Positions 41,231 through 49,730 of a DNA stretch of 64,000 nt are shown in pieces. The position numbers and the translations under genes were made by a program. The notes beneath the pieces are model-generated. The model saw only the letters and a list, made by a program, of their open reading frames with translations, made no database searches and was not told where the DNA came from. The DNA is taken from assembly GCA_964521425.1 (NCBI GenBank), contig CAZFRO010000012.1, forward strand, positions 1 through 64,000. The letters are read 5' to 3'. How positions within the stretch are numbered: the first letter of the stretch is position 1; every line of letters begins with the position of its first letter. The DNA comes from Joyebacterum sp964521425. Its GTDB lineage: Bacteria > Joyebacterota > Joyebacteria > Joyebacterales > Joyebacteraceae.

Positions 41231-43639
41231 TCAGTCCAGAATCGCCGCAAGCAGAAGTCGCGCCGACTTCTTGTCCGGGATCGGCCAGGCGCCACCTGTG
41301 TCCGGATCCTGGTGTATCGCAGGCCTCAGGACGGGAAGCCCGACACATGAGGGACAGCCATCTTCGCAGCCGCACTCATCTACGAGTTCCCTGCACCCCT
41401 GTAGAAGCTCGTCTATCATGTGATATCCGCGCTCCGCGAACCCCAGTCCTCCCTCATAGCGATCGTAGATGAACATCGTTGGGAGGCCCGTGTTGCTGCT
41501 GTCTACTATACCGCCTATGTCCCGGCGATCACACATCGAAAAGAGCGGCAACACGGAGATCGCGAGGTTTCTGATGCCCACGAGCCCCTCGACGGGGTTT
41601 CTCCCGACCTTTCGTACCTCGTCCATGATCTCCTTCTGCGGGATGAACCAGAGCGCGCCCGTCTCCAGATGCTGCGGTGGCAGATCGAGATTGCACCATC
41701 CCAGCGAGTCGAGCTGGTAGAACTTGATCTTCTTGAAGGCTGCAGTCACCCACGAGACCGTCGCGCCGCCGAAGATGACCTTGTTCCCGTTCCAGTCCTT
41801 CTCCTTCTTCGCCTCACCGATCCTTATCGACGACTCGAGCACGGGCTGCGTGTAGTAGTCCACGTCGCGCTTCTCGACGTAGGCTATCTTCTGCTCGAGA
41901 TCGAGTTCCCGGACGAAGTACGTCTCGCCCTCATGCAGATAGATGGCCTCAGGATATACAAGCTCCGGCGCGCTGATCGAGTCCACGACGCCGATGACGG
42001 TGTTCTCATTGGCGGCATCGAGAATCGTGTACGTGTTGTCGGAGATGGTTCTGAGACTCACCTGACGTGAAGGCATCTCTGTCGTGGCCCAGTAGCGACG
42101 CCCGTCGATCGAGCTCAGCTCACCTAGGTCCTCGAGAATGCTCGCTATCGGCTCCATCATCTCACCGAAGAGCTCCTCATCCCTTTCGACGAGCGGCAGC
42201 TCAAACGCGGCGGAACGAAGGTGCTTCGAGAGGATGTACTTGTTCTCAGGGTCTATCACGGCGTTCTCTGGTGACTGCTTGAAGAAGTAGTCGCCATGCC
42301 TCATGAGATACTGATCTATCGGGTCGTTGTAGCCGACCAGGAAGACGACGGAATCGTCTGAGCCGCGACCGGCGCGACCGGCCTGCTGCCACGTGCTGGC
42401 TATCGTGCCCGGGAACCCGACTATCACCGTCGCATCAAGGCTCCCCACGTCTATCCCGAGTTCGAGAGCATTGGTGCTCGCCACGCCCATGAGTTCTCCC
42501 GAGAAGAGCTGCCGTTCTATCTCGCGCCGCTCCTCCGCAAGATATCCACCCCTGTAGGGCTTGATCTTGTCCGCGTACTCCGGCCTTATCCGCCTCAGGG
42601 TGTCCTTCGTGTAGCGATAGACCAACTCCGCGACCACTCGGGCGCGACCGAACGTAATCGTCTGGAAGTCATCGGCGATGAGCTTCGCCATGAGGGTGTG
42701 CCCTTCGACGTTGGTGCTCCTCCGCTCCATCTTCGCCGCATCAAGGAACGGTGGATTCCAGAGCACGAAGAATTTCTTCCCTCGAGGGCTCCCGTCATTG
42801 TCTACGACCACGACCTCGTCACCCGTCATGCGTTCGGCCAGTTCCCCGGGGTTCGCGATCGTGGCGCTCGAACAGATGAACTGCGGGTCCGCACCGTAAT
42901 GCGCACAGACACGCTTGAGCCTTCGGATCACGTTCGACACATTGGAGCCGAAGATCCCGCGGTAGGAGTGGACCTCGTCTATAACCACGTACTTGAGGTC
43001 CTTGAAGAAGCGATTCCATTTCGGATGATAGGGCAGTATCCCCGCATGGAGCATGTCGGGGTTCGAGAGGATGATGTTCCCCTCGTCTCGAAGCTTGCGA
43101 CGCGTATGCCGGCTCGTGTCCCCATCGTATGTGCCTGTCCGAATGAGCCCGGCCAACTGCTCGTCCAGCTCCGACAGACGCAGGAGACCCTTGAGCTGGT
43201 CCTGGGCCAGCGCCTTTGTTGGGAAGAGATAGAGCGCTTTCGCCGATGGGTCATCCATCAGGCGCTCGATGACTGGGATGTTGTAGCAGAGCGTCTTGCC
43301 CGATGCGGTGCTGGTCACGATCACGACGTTCTTGCCGTCGCGGACGGCATCTATCGCGTCGACCTGGTGTGAGTAGAGGTGTTCGACGCCCGTCTTGGCC
43401 AAGGCCTCTGCCAAGACGCGCGGCATCGGATCGGCAAGTTCACCGAACTCCGCCTCGCGTCCCGGGATGGTCTCAACGTGAGCCAGCTGACCGGCGTAGT
43501 CACGATCGAGTGCAAGCTTCTTGAGGAACTCGGTGATTGTCAGGGCGTTGCCCCCTAGAACCGATTGAACAGGAGCGCCTTCTTGAGCTGGCCGATGGCC
43601 TTCGTGATGTTTATCTCGCGCGAGCACGCTTCCACGCAA
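41231..43639 (-). CDS. mrfA: MrfA/YprA-type DEAD/DEAH helicase with DUF1998 zinc domain
   Basis: The ~770-800 residue superfamily-2 helicase has Walker A TSTASGKTLCYNIPVIE, the FPTKALAQDQ motif, DEVHSYRG as the Walker B box, SSATIANP, and helicase-C motifs TNALELGIDVGSLDATVIVGFPGTIAS and QQAGRAGRG. The C-terminal DUF1998 region has a Cys cluster (CGCEDGCPSC). In Bacillus MrfA strips lesions for repair together with MrfB, also encoded nearby. The start is uncertain. The frame is open to a TTG at 43639 inside sdhB, with a GTG at 43627. The family-like sequence begins near 43540, where only a CTG preceded by GGGGG is available. Confidence 0.83.
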   Translation of the reverse strand: MRGSVLARDKHHEGHRPAQEGAPVQSVLGGNALTITEFLKKLALDRDYAGQLAHVETIPGREAEFGELADPMPRVLAEALAKTGVEHLYSHQVDAIDAVRDGKNVVIVTSTASGKTLCYNIPVIERLMDDPSAKALYLFPTKALAQDQLKGLLRLSELDEQLAGLIRTGTYDGDTSRHTRRKLRDEGNIILSNPDMLHAGILPYHPKWNRFFKDLKYVVIDEVHSYRGIFGSNVSNVIRRLKRVCAHYGADPQFICSSATIANPGELAERMTGDEVVVVDNDGSPRGKKFFVLWNPPFLDAAKMERRSTNVEGHTLMAKLIADDFQTITFGRARVVAELVYRYTKDTLRRIRPEYADKIKPYRGGYLAEERREIERQLFSGELMGVASTNALELGIDVGSLDATVIVGFPGTIASTWQQAGRAGRGSDDSVVFLVGYNDPIDQYLMRHGDYFFKQSPENAVIDPENKYILSKHLRSAAFELPLVERDEELFGEMMEPIASILEDLGELSSIDGRRYWATTEMPSRQVSLRTISDNTYTILDAANENTVIGVVDSISAPELVYPEAIYLHEGETYFVRELDLEQKIAYVEKRDVDYYTQPVLESSIRIGEAKKEKDWNGNKVIFGGATVSWVTAAFKKIKFYQLDSLGWCNLDLPPQHLETGALWFIPQKEIMDEVRKVGRNPVEGLVGIRNLAISVLPLFSMCDRRDIGGIVDSSNTGLPTMFIYDRYEGGLGFAERGYHMIDELLQGCRELVDECGCEDGCPSCVGLPVLRPAIHQDPDTGGAWPIPDKKSARLLLAAILD

Positions 43640-44253
43640 TTGAAGATGGTCCTGCAGCGCCAGACGCCCTCTCGTGCGTTGATGATCTCGAGCCTATCGG
43701 TAGCACCCCGGTCCCGACTGTCGAATATGAACCTGTGTGCCTGAATGAGCGATGCCGGACCGAGGTAGTCCTTATTCGACCAGAACGAGGGACAGGATGT
43801 GGTGCACGAGGCGCAGAGAATACACTTCGTCGTGTCGTCGAAGAGAGCCCGCTCTTCCTGCGACTGAATGCGCTCGGTCGGAGGAGGAACCTCGTCGTTG
43901 ATGAGGTAAGGCCTCACTGACTTGAACTTCGCGAAGAAGGGATCCATATCGACAATGAGATCGCGCACGAGCGGCAGTCCTCGAAGCGGCTCGAGCTTGG
44001 CATGGTCTCCGATGTCCTTGACCAGGGTCTTGCACGCCAGACGGTTGACGCCGTTGATTATCATCGCACACGATCCGCAGATGCCGTGCGCGCACGACCG
44101 GCGGAAGCCCAGGGATCCATCCTGGTGAGCCGTGATTTCGTGCAGGAGGTCCAGCACGCGGTCGGTCGGCTCGGCCTCAACCTCATAGGTTTGCCTGTAT
44201 TCCCGCCCGTCTCCCTCTGGGTCGTAACGCTTGACGTCTACAGTGACTTCCAT
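43555..44253 (-). CDS. sdhB: Succinate dehydrogenase/fumarate reductase iron-sulfur subunit
   Basis: The 232-residue protein carries electrons from SdhA to the quinone site. It has an N-terminal plant-type 2Fe-2S ferredoxin domain (SCAHGICGSCAM ... LACKTL) and a C-terminal helical domain with Cys groups for the 4Fe-4S and 3Fe-4S clusters (CILCASCTTSCP, CRTIFNCVEACSREI). CAGGAG lies before the ATG. It is the last gene of sdhC-sdhD-sdhA-sdhB. Its 3' end overlaps the open frame of the mrfA helicase. Confidence 0.95.
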   Translation of the reverse strand: MEVTVDVKRYDPEGDGREYRQTYEVEAEPTDRVLDLLHEITAHQDGSLGFRRSCAHGICGSCAMIINGVNRLACKTLVKDIGDHAKLEPLRGLPLVRDLIVDMDPFFAKFKSVRPYLINDEVPPPTERIQSQEERALFDDTTKCILCASCTTSCPSFWSNKDYLGPASLIQAHRFIFDSRDRGATDRLEIINAREGVWRCRTIFNCVEACSREINITKAIGQLKKALLFNRF

Positions 44254-44291
44254 CGCTCACTCCTGTGTCGCCGTGTCAAACATGACACCGT

Positions 44292-46016
44292 TTAGTAGGT
44301 CCGTGGCTTCGGCTCGAAGCGCGTGATACTGACCGGCTTGTACTTGAGTTCAATCCCTGAATCCGCCTGATAGGCGAGCGTGTGCTTGAGCCAGTTCTCG
44401 TCGTCGCGCTCGGGGAAATCCTCTCTCGAGTGCGCTCCACGACTCTCCTTGCGAGCCGCGGCGCTCACGGCCGTAGCCTCGGCGATGTCGAGAAGATAGC
44501 CAAGCTCGATCGCCGCAAGGAGTTCCGTATTGAAGACCTTGCCCTTGTTCTTGACTCCCGCCTCTTTGTAGCGCTCCTTGAGAGCACGCACCTTCACGAC
44601 CGCTTCGTCGAGCATCGACTGCTCACGGAAGACGCCGACAAGGTCCATCATCACATCACCAAGCTCACTCTGAATGTCCGCGACTGATTCACTGCCGTCC
44701 CTGCTCAGAAGCTCCTCGATCTCCTCACGAATAGCCTTCTCAGGGTCGGACGCGAGCGGAAGGAAATCCCTCTTTGCGATCATGTCCGCCATGTGCTTCC
44801 CGGCCCTTCGACCGAAGACGACGAGATCGACAAGTGAGTTCGTGCCGAGCCGGTTCGCGCCGTGGACAGACACGCATGCGCACTCTCCGGCGGCATAACA
44901 TCCCTCGAGCTTTGTCCCGTCCGCATCCAGCAGCACGTGGCCGTCGAGATCCGTCGGGATGCCGCCCATGGCGTAGTGTGCCGTCGGTTGGACGGGCATC
45001 GGCTCGACCGCGGGATCGATGCCGAGGTAGGTCTTGCAGAAATCCCGGATGTCGGGAAGCTTCTGCTCAACGACTTCTCGCCCAAGGTGGCTCGCGTCGA
45101 GGTGGACGTAGTCCTTGCCGTCGATGCCCCTGCCCTCTCGGACCTCCAGATAGATCGCGCGTGATACGATGTCGCGCGGAGCAAGGTCGAGAAGCGTGGG
45201 CGAGTAGCGCTCCATGAATCGCTCACCCTCGCTGTTTATGAGAATGCCGCCCTCGCCTCGGACCGCCTCTGTGATCAAAATACCCATCTTGCTGATGCCG
45301 GTCGGATGGAACTGGAAAAACTCCGGATCCTCAAGCGGGACTCCCTTTCTGAAGAGCATTGCCGGTCCGTCGCCGGTGAACGAATGCGCGTTCGATGTCG
45401 TCCTGAACATCCTGCCGTAGCCACCGGTCGCGAAGAGCACAGACTTGGCGCGGAACGTATGAAGCTCGCCCGTGGCCATCTCGTATGCGATGACTCCCCT
45501 GCATACCCCGTCCTCAACAAGCACGTCGACGACCTGAAGCTCATCGAAGAAGTTGACGTTGTGCTGGATGCATCTCTGGAAGAGCGTCTGGAGGATCATG
45601 TGACCCGTGCGATCGGCCGCGTAGCACGAGCGTCGCACCGAACCCTCGCCGTAATGGTGGGTGTGCCCGCCGAACGGCCTCTGCGCGATCTTCCCGTCAG
45701 CGGTGCGGTCGAACGGAAGTCCCCAGTGCTCGAGGTCGTACACGACATCGATCGCCTCCCGTGCCAGAACCTCCGCCGCATCCTGGTCCGCCAGGTAATC
45801 CCCTCCCTTGACGGTGTCGAACATGTGCCACTCCCAGAGGTCCTCCTCCAGGTTGCCCAGCGCGGCGCCGATTCCACCCTGCGCGGCGCCGGTGTGTGAA
45901 CGACTGGGGTAGAGCTTGCTGAGAACGGCCGTCGAGCCCTTCCCCGCAAGCTGGAGCGCGGCCATGAGCCCGGTTCCACCGCCCCCAACGATCACGGCGT
46001 CGTAGTTGTGATACAC
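44292..46016 (-). CDS. sdhA: Succinate dehydrogenase/fumarate reductase flavoprotein subunit
   Basis: The 574-residue protein oxidises succinate to fumarate (or the reverse). It has an N-terminal FAD fold (DAVIVGGGGTGLMAALQLA) and the flavin-attachment His region SRSHTGAAQGGI. The active-site block FQFHPTGI, GEGGILINSEGERFMERY, TAHYAMGGIPTD and the C-terminal RGAHSREDFPERDD arginine region follow. A GTG start with GGGAGA upstream is used. The direction of use cannot be told from the sequence. Confidence 0.95.
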   Translation of the reverse strand: MYHNYDAVIVGGGGTGLMAALQLAGKGSTAVLSKLYPSRSHTGAAQGGIGAALGNLEEDLWEWHMFDTVKGGDYLADQDAAEVLAREAIDVVYDLEHWGLPFDRTADGKIAQRPFGGHTHHYGEGSVRRSCYAADRTGHMILQTLFQRCIQHNVNFFDELQVVDVLVEDGVCRGVIAYEMATGELHTFRAKSVLFATGGYGRMFRTTSNAHSFTGDGPAMLFRKGVPLEDPEFFQFHPTGISKMGILITEAVRGEGGILINSEGERFMERYSPTLLDLAPRDIVSRAIYLEVREGRGIDGKDYVHLDASHLGREVVEQKLPDIRDFCKTYLGIDPAVEPMPVQPTAHYAMGGIPTDLDGHVLLDADGTKLEGCYAAGECACVSVHGANRLGTNSLVDLVVFGRRAGKHMADMIAKRDFLPLASDPEKAIREEIEELLSRDGSESVADIQSELGDVMMDLVGVFREQSMLDEAVVKVRALKERYKEAGVKNKGKVFNTELLAAIELGYLLDIAEATAVSAAARKESRGAHSREDFPERDDENWLKHTLAYQADSGIELKYKPVSITRFEPKPRTY

Positions 46017-46043
46017 GATGGTCTCCCTGTGGTCGTGGGACAG

Positions 46044-46427
46044 CTATCCGGTAACGGGCTCAAACGCCATGAGGACGAAGGCTCCAACGACGAAGAAGAG
46101 CGCTCCCGTCGCATAGAGGACCGTTTTGAGAATAACCCGCCAGCCCCGATTGTGAATGTAGTCGTCGATTACGATGCGGACGCCCGTCAGTCCGTGAGCA
46201 AGGACCAGGACGAGGAGCACGAGATCGTATATCCGCCAGAAGGGGTTTGCGAGGCGCCCCGCTGCGAACTGGTAGTCGATCTCATCGACGTGATGAAGAA
46301 CGTGCATGATGATGATATGACCAAGCAGCAACACGGAGATAAGAACGCCTGAGATCCTCATGTAGAACCAGGAGAAGAGTTCAAAGCTGGATGAGGGCCT
46401 CGTACGCGACAGTGCATGATGTTTCAT
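46044..46427 (-). CDS. sdhD: Succinate dehydrogenase membrane anchor subunit
   Basis: The 127-residue protein has three membrane helices (ISGVLISVLLLGHIIIMHVLHH; YDLVLLVLVLAHGLTGVRIVI; VLYATGALFFVVGAFVLMAF). Conserved His in the first two helices are the likely heme b ligands. GGGAGG precedes the ATG by eight bases. It lies between sdhC and sdhA, as expected for the second anchor. Confidence 0.88.
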   Translation of the reverse strand: MKHHALSRTRPSSSFELFSWFYMRISGVLISVLLLGHIIIMHVLHHVDEIDYQFAAGRLANPFWRIYDLVLLVLVLAHGLTGVRIVIDDYIHNRGWRVILKTVLYATGALFFVVGAFVLMAFEPVTG

Positions 46428-46442
46428 GGTGCGAGCCTCCCT

Positions 46443-46814
46443 CTACCCGAGTAGCCACGGGGCCAGCATGACATACGCCGCAGGCAGGAAGATCGCGGCG
46501 AAAAGGACGTACTCAAGAACAATCAGCTGTTTCTGGTACTCGTGTGCACCGTCCCAAAGATCGAGGATGATGATGTGCATGCCGCTGATGGCGTGGTAGA
46601 TGACCGCACCGATCAGGCCCACCTCCGACACCCTGAAGAACGGCGTCTGGTAGAAGCGGACGATCGTGTCGTACGCGTTCGGGCCCCAGAGAAGAAGAGC
46701 CGTATCCGCGATGTGGAAGAGGAGAAAAAGCACGACACCAAGCCCTGTCAGGCGGCGTGCCATCCAGGAGTACATCCCCTGGGCCCCTCTATAAGAGAGC
46801 GTTTCCTTGATCAT
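46443..46814 (-). CDS. sdhC: Succinate dehydrogenase cytochrome b subunit
   Basis: The 123-residue protein opens with the family-like WMARRLTGLGVVLFLLFHI stretch and has three membrane helices. His in LFHIADT and in YHAISGMHIIILDLWDG fit heme and quinone-site ligands of the SdhC family. It is the first gene of the operon, with AGGAG seven bases before its ATG. The upstream 127 bases to the DUF3795 end contain no clear promoter that I would name. Confidence 0.88.
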   Translation of the reverse strand: MIKETLSYRGAQGMYSWMARRLTGLGVVLFLLFHIADTALLLWGPNAYDTIVRFYQTPFFRVSEVGLIGAVIYHAISGMHIIILDLWDGAHEYQKQLIVLEYVLFAAIFLPAAYVMLAPWLLG

Positions 46815-46941
46815 AGGCGCTCCTAGGCGAGTTACTCGACATCTGACATTGATATCTTATGATGCTCAGTCAGCCGGTTCGTTGCGTTTCCTTGGACGAG
46901 ATTAGCACATCTCATCCCCGTGGTCATGTAGTTGACTGATG

Positions 46942-47348
46942 TTAGCGGCTATTGGACTCCATCTCCACCACCCACTTCTCCACACCCACTTCCCGAATCC
47001 GCTCGAGCGTCTTCTTTGCGGATTCGTAGTCGCCGCCGTCGTAGAACGTATGTAGCGTCGTGCACGACTCGAACTCGCTACAGCTCGAGCAGAGCTTGAG
47101 CAGAGCTTGAGCTTCCGCTCCTTCGCGCACTTCAATATCTTGCAGTCGGCGGACCAGTGATCTGCAAGAGCCCCCCAGCAACCGCCGCAGCGGATCTGAT
47201 CCGGCCGGCAGTCCGCATTGTGGTGCTCGGCGAGCCAGTTCGCGATCCTCGCCTGTGTCTTGACGTCCTTGTCACGGCCGGCGACATGGATGTCGCACGT
47301 CCCGCAGTAGATGCCACATGGTGCGAGCATCATGAGATCCATCTTCAT
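46942..47348 (-). pseudogene. DUF3795 Cys-rich protein, frameshifted by an 11-bp duplication
   Basis: Starting at ATG 47348, the frame reads LAPCGIYCGTCDIHVAGR ... IRCGGCWG ... CKILKCAKERKLKLCSS, a DUF3795-type Cys-rich protein, and then derails. A second frame (stop at 46942) supplies the missing end, CSEFESCTTLHTFYDGGDYESAKKTLERI. The break falls on a tandem duplication of GAGCAGAGCTT (47087-47108). Removing one copy restores LKLCSSCSEFESC and a single ~131-residue protein. The frame as it stands runs on to 46902 with non-family residues. Its ATG overlaps the DUF72 stop (ATGA), so the intact gene would be coupled to it. Confidence 0.8.
47087..47108. repeat. 11-bp tandem duplication causing the DUF3795 frameshift
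   Basis: GAGCAGAGCTT occurs at 47087-47097 and again at 47098-47108 with no base between; a third GAGCTT follows. Eleven is not a multiple of three, so the second copy shifts the frame of the DUF3795 gene. Confidence 0.9.
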
Positions 47349-48211
47349 ATCCCCTCTCCCAAGAGCTCGATCATGAGCTCCGCATTGGTCGCGGCATGTC
47401 CCGCATGGCAGTTATTGAAGAAGACGTAGACCTTGCTCGCCTTCTCCTCGAGTCTGAGGAGCTTCTCCGCCCACTCGGAGAGTTCCTCTCTACTATAGTC
47501 GTAGTCGTAGCGATCGCCGCCACCCTTACCCCACCAGTTCCGCACATTTCGCCCATGGAATCGCACATATGCGGTATCTGTGGTGGCGACAGCCACGGGA
47601 GGCACGAGCCCCTTTAGGGCAGGCTCATCTACGGAGCAGTAGCCTATGCCGCTCTCCTTCAGAAGATCGAATGTGGCCCGTTCTATCCACGAGTCGTGTC
47701 TGAACTCCACGAATAGAGGGGCATCTTCGAGTCGCTCCCTGAGTCGCAGGATGTGACGCTGGGAATCATCGTTCTTCTTGAACTTCCACGGGAACTGCGC
47801 CAGATATCCGCTGAACTTGCCGGCCCGCCTAAGCGGTTCGGTCGCACCGACGAACTTCTCGTACATCGATGCGTCGTCCTCGATCTCGTGGGTCATCCCC
47901 TTGTAGAGCTTGACGATGAACTTGAACCCGGGCGCCGTCCTCTCTTCCATCCTCGCAAACATATTGGCGCCGGGGATGCGGTAGTAGCTTGAGTTTATCT
48001 CGACCACACCGAAGTGTTTCACATACTGCTCAAGCATCCTGTTTCGCGCCGTGCCCTGAGGGTAGAACGGTCCGACCCAGTCGGCGAAGCTGTAGCCTGA
48101 TGTGCCGACGTGGATGCGACCGCTCTTTCCGACAGGGCCGAGCGCGTGCTCTTGCTCGGCCGCGGTCGGACCTGTGAAGAGATCTCCCTGACCTCTCGGC
48201 GCCGCATGCAT
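47345..48211 (-). CDS. DUF72 family protein
   Basis: The 288-residue protein has the DUF72 opening IHVGTSGYSFADWVGPFYP, a central VEINSSYYRIP, FVEFRHDSWIE, a CSVDEP block, YVRFHGRN and a final VYVFFNNCHAGHAATNA. DUF72 proteins adopt a TIM-barrel and resemble endonuclease IV-like enzymes; their function is not established. The 35-residue leader before the domain is variable. It follows dinB by 54 bases and overlaps the DUF3795 start by four bases. Confidence 0.88.
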   Translation of the reverse strand: MHAAPRGQGDLFTGPTAAEQEHALGPVGKSGRIHVGTSGYSFADWVGPFYPQGTARNRMLEQYVKHFGVVEINSSYYRIPGANMFARMEERTAPGFKFIVKLYKGMTHEIEDDASMYEKFVGATEPLRRAGKFSGYLAQFPWKFKKNDDSQRHILRLRERLEDAPLFVEFRHDSWIERATFDLLKESGIGYCSVDEPALKGLVPPVAVATTDTAYVRFHGRNVRNWWGKGGGDRYDYDYSREELSEWAEKLLRLEEKASKVYVFFNNCHAGHAATNAELMIELLGEGI

Positions 48212-48265
48212 CGTCTACTTCCCTCCCGCTAGCATCGCGAATCAAACCTGCTGTCGCGACGACTG

Positions 48266-49711
48266 TCAGTGCTTCCCCGTTGCCGCATCATCCGCATCCT
48301 GGTGCCGCAGCATGTCGAACGGACTCGATGAGAGCCCAGGAGGAAGCGGCACGTCGTCTATGTTGCCGCTCGCGTCGTGCCATCCGGCCATGAGCGACTT
48401 GTGTCGGGATCCGTCTGTTCCGACCGACATCCTGAGGAACCTGGGTTCAGCCACCCTGCGGGTGTTCGTCCACAACCGCGTGTCATGGGTGATGAGCCGA
48501 GCGCGTGTGATCGCGTGCTCTCCGAACTTGTCGCGGATCGCGTCAACTGCTGACAAAAGCTTGCGGTGCGCATCCTCCTCCCGCTGCCCGAAGAGGTCTA
48601 TCTGATGCCACTCGCGCACCTTGATAAGACCGGTGCAATTGACCCCGACCAGACGGATGGCCTGACCCGGCCTCCAGTACTGGTGCAGAAGCCCACGTGC
48701 CACCTTATAGAGTGTGCGCTCCTCATCCGTGTAGTACTTGATCTTCCTCTGACGTGAGATCGAATCGAAGTCTGCAAACCTGAGCCTCATGGTGATCACG
48801 TTCCCGAGGTACTGCTTCTTTCTCATTCGGCGTGCAACCTGGTCGCAGAGTCTCAGAAGCACCTTCTCCGCCTCCATGATATCCCACGTATCCTCCGGGA
48901 GCGTGTGCTCGTGCCCCATCGACTTGACCGGCATTCCCTCGAAGTAGGGGGTGACCGGTGTGTCGTCCTGGCCGCACGCCATCAGATGGAGAACCTCACC
49001 CATGATGCCGAAGCGGCGCCTGAGCATCGCTACCGGGTAGTTGGAGAGCTCACCGATCGTGGCGACACCCATCAGGTTCAGGGCGACCTCGGTCTTCGAA
49101 CCTATCCCCCACATCTCAGAAACAGCCAGGCCATGAAAGACGCCGCTGAACTCCCCGGGTCTGATGATGGTGATCCCATCCGGCTTGTCCATGCTGCCGC
49201 ACATCTTCGCGATGAGCTTGTTTGGACCTATCCCTATCGATGCGGTGAGGTTGGGGCCGAACCGCTCCTTTATCTTCGCCTTGATCTCTCGGGCCACATC
49301 CTCACAGTTCTCCCACGTGCACTCCGTACCGGTCATATCGACGAACGCTTCGTCAATGCTGTACGGCTCAACGATCGTGCTCTGCTCTTTATAGATGCGT
49401 AGGAGTTCCAGCGAGACGTAGATGTACTGCCCTGGGCTACCTGAGACCGCAATGACGTGCGGACAGCGCCGAAACGCCTCAACCGTCGACATGCCCGATC
49501 TGATCCCATACTCCCGGGCCGCATAGGAAGCCGCGGCGACCACACTCCTGGTCGCGGGCTTCCCGGAGACGATGACGGCCTTCCCCTTAAGCTTCGGCCG
49601 ACACATTATCTCGACCGACGCGAAGAAGGCATCCATGTCTATGTGGAAGATGAGCCTCTGGGCACCGGTCTTCCCGGGTGACGCTCTGTGATGTGCGCCT
49701 CTCGCGAGCAT
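48266..49711 (-). CDS. dinB: Y-family DNA polymerase IV
   Basis: The 481-residue error-prone polymerase carries out translesion synthesis during SOS. It has the catalytic carboxylates in FHIDMDAFFASVE (near 22-34) and YSIDEAFVDMTG, the steric-gate Phe in that first motif, helix-hairpin-helix signs (GIGPNKLIAKM, WGIGSKTEVAL), a little-finger domain, and a clamp-binding-like QIDLFG near residue 381. The C-terminal tail of ~60 residues is longer than in E. coli. GAGGG precedes the ATG. It is the fifth gene of the lexA unit, 19 bases after the secreted-protein gene. Confidence 0.92.
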   Translation of the reverse strand: MLARGAHHRASPGKTGAQRLIFHIDMDAFFASVEIMCRPKLKGKAVIVSGKPATRSVVAAASYAAREYGIRSGMSTVEAFRRCPHVIAVSGSPGQYIYVSLELLRIYKEQSTIVEPYSIDEAFVDMTGTECTWENCEDVAREIKAKIKERFGPNLTASIGIGPNKLIAKMCGSMDKPDGITIIRPGEFSGVFHGLAVSEMWGIGSKTEVALNLMGVATIGELSNYPVAMLRRRFGIMGEVLHLMACGQDDTPVTPYFEGMPVKSMGHEHTLPEDTWDIMEAEKVLLRLCDQVARRMRKKQYLGNVITMRLRFADFDSISRQRKIKYYTDEERTLYKVARGLLHQYWRPGQAIRLVGVNCTGLIKVREWHQIDLFGQREEDAHRKLLSAVDAIRDKFGEHAITRARLITHDTRLWTNTRRVAEPRFLRMSVGTDGSRHKSLMAGWHDASGNIDDVPLPPGLSSSPFDMLRHQDADDAATGKH

Positions 49712-49730
49712 GTCACCCTCTCATCGTGTC

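Noticed and set aside
38519..43639. Helicase-nuclease cluster as an anti-phage defence island
   Set aside because: The proteins match the MrfA/MrfB repair pair and sit among housekeeping genes, with no integrase, repeats or methylase.
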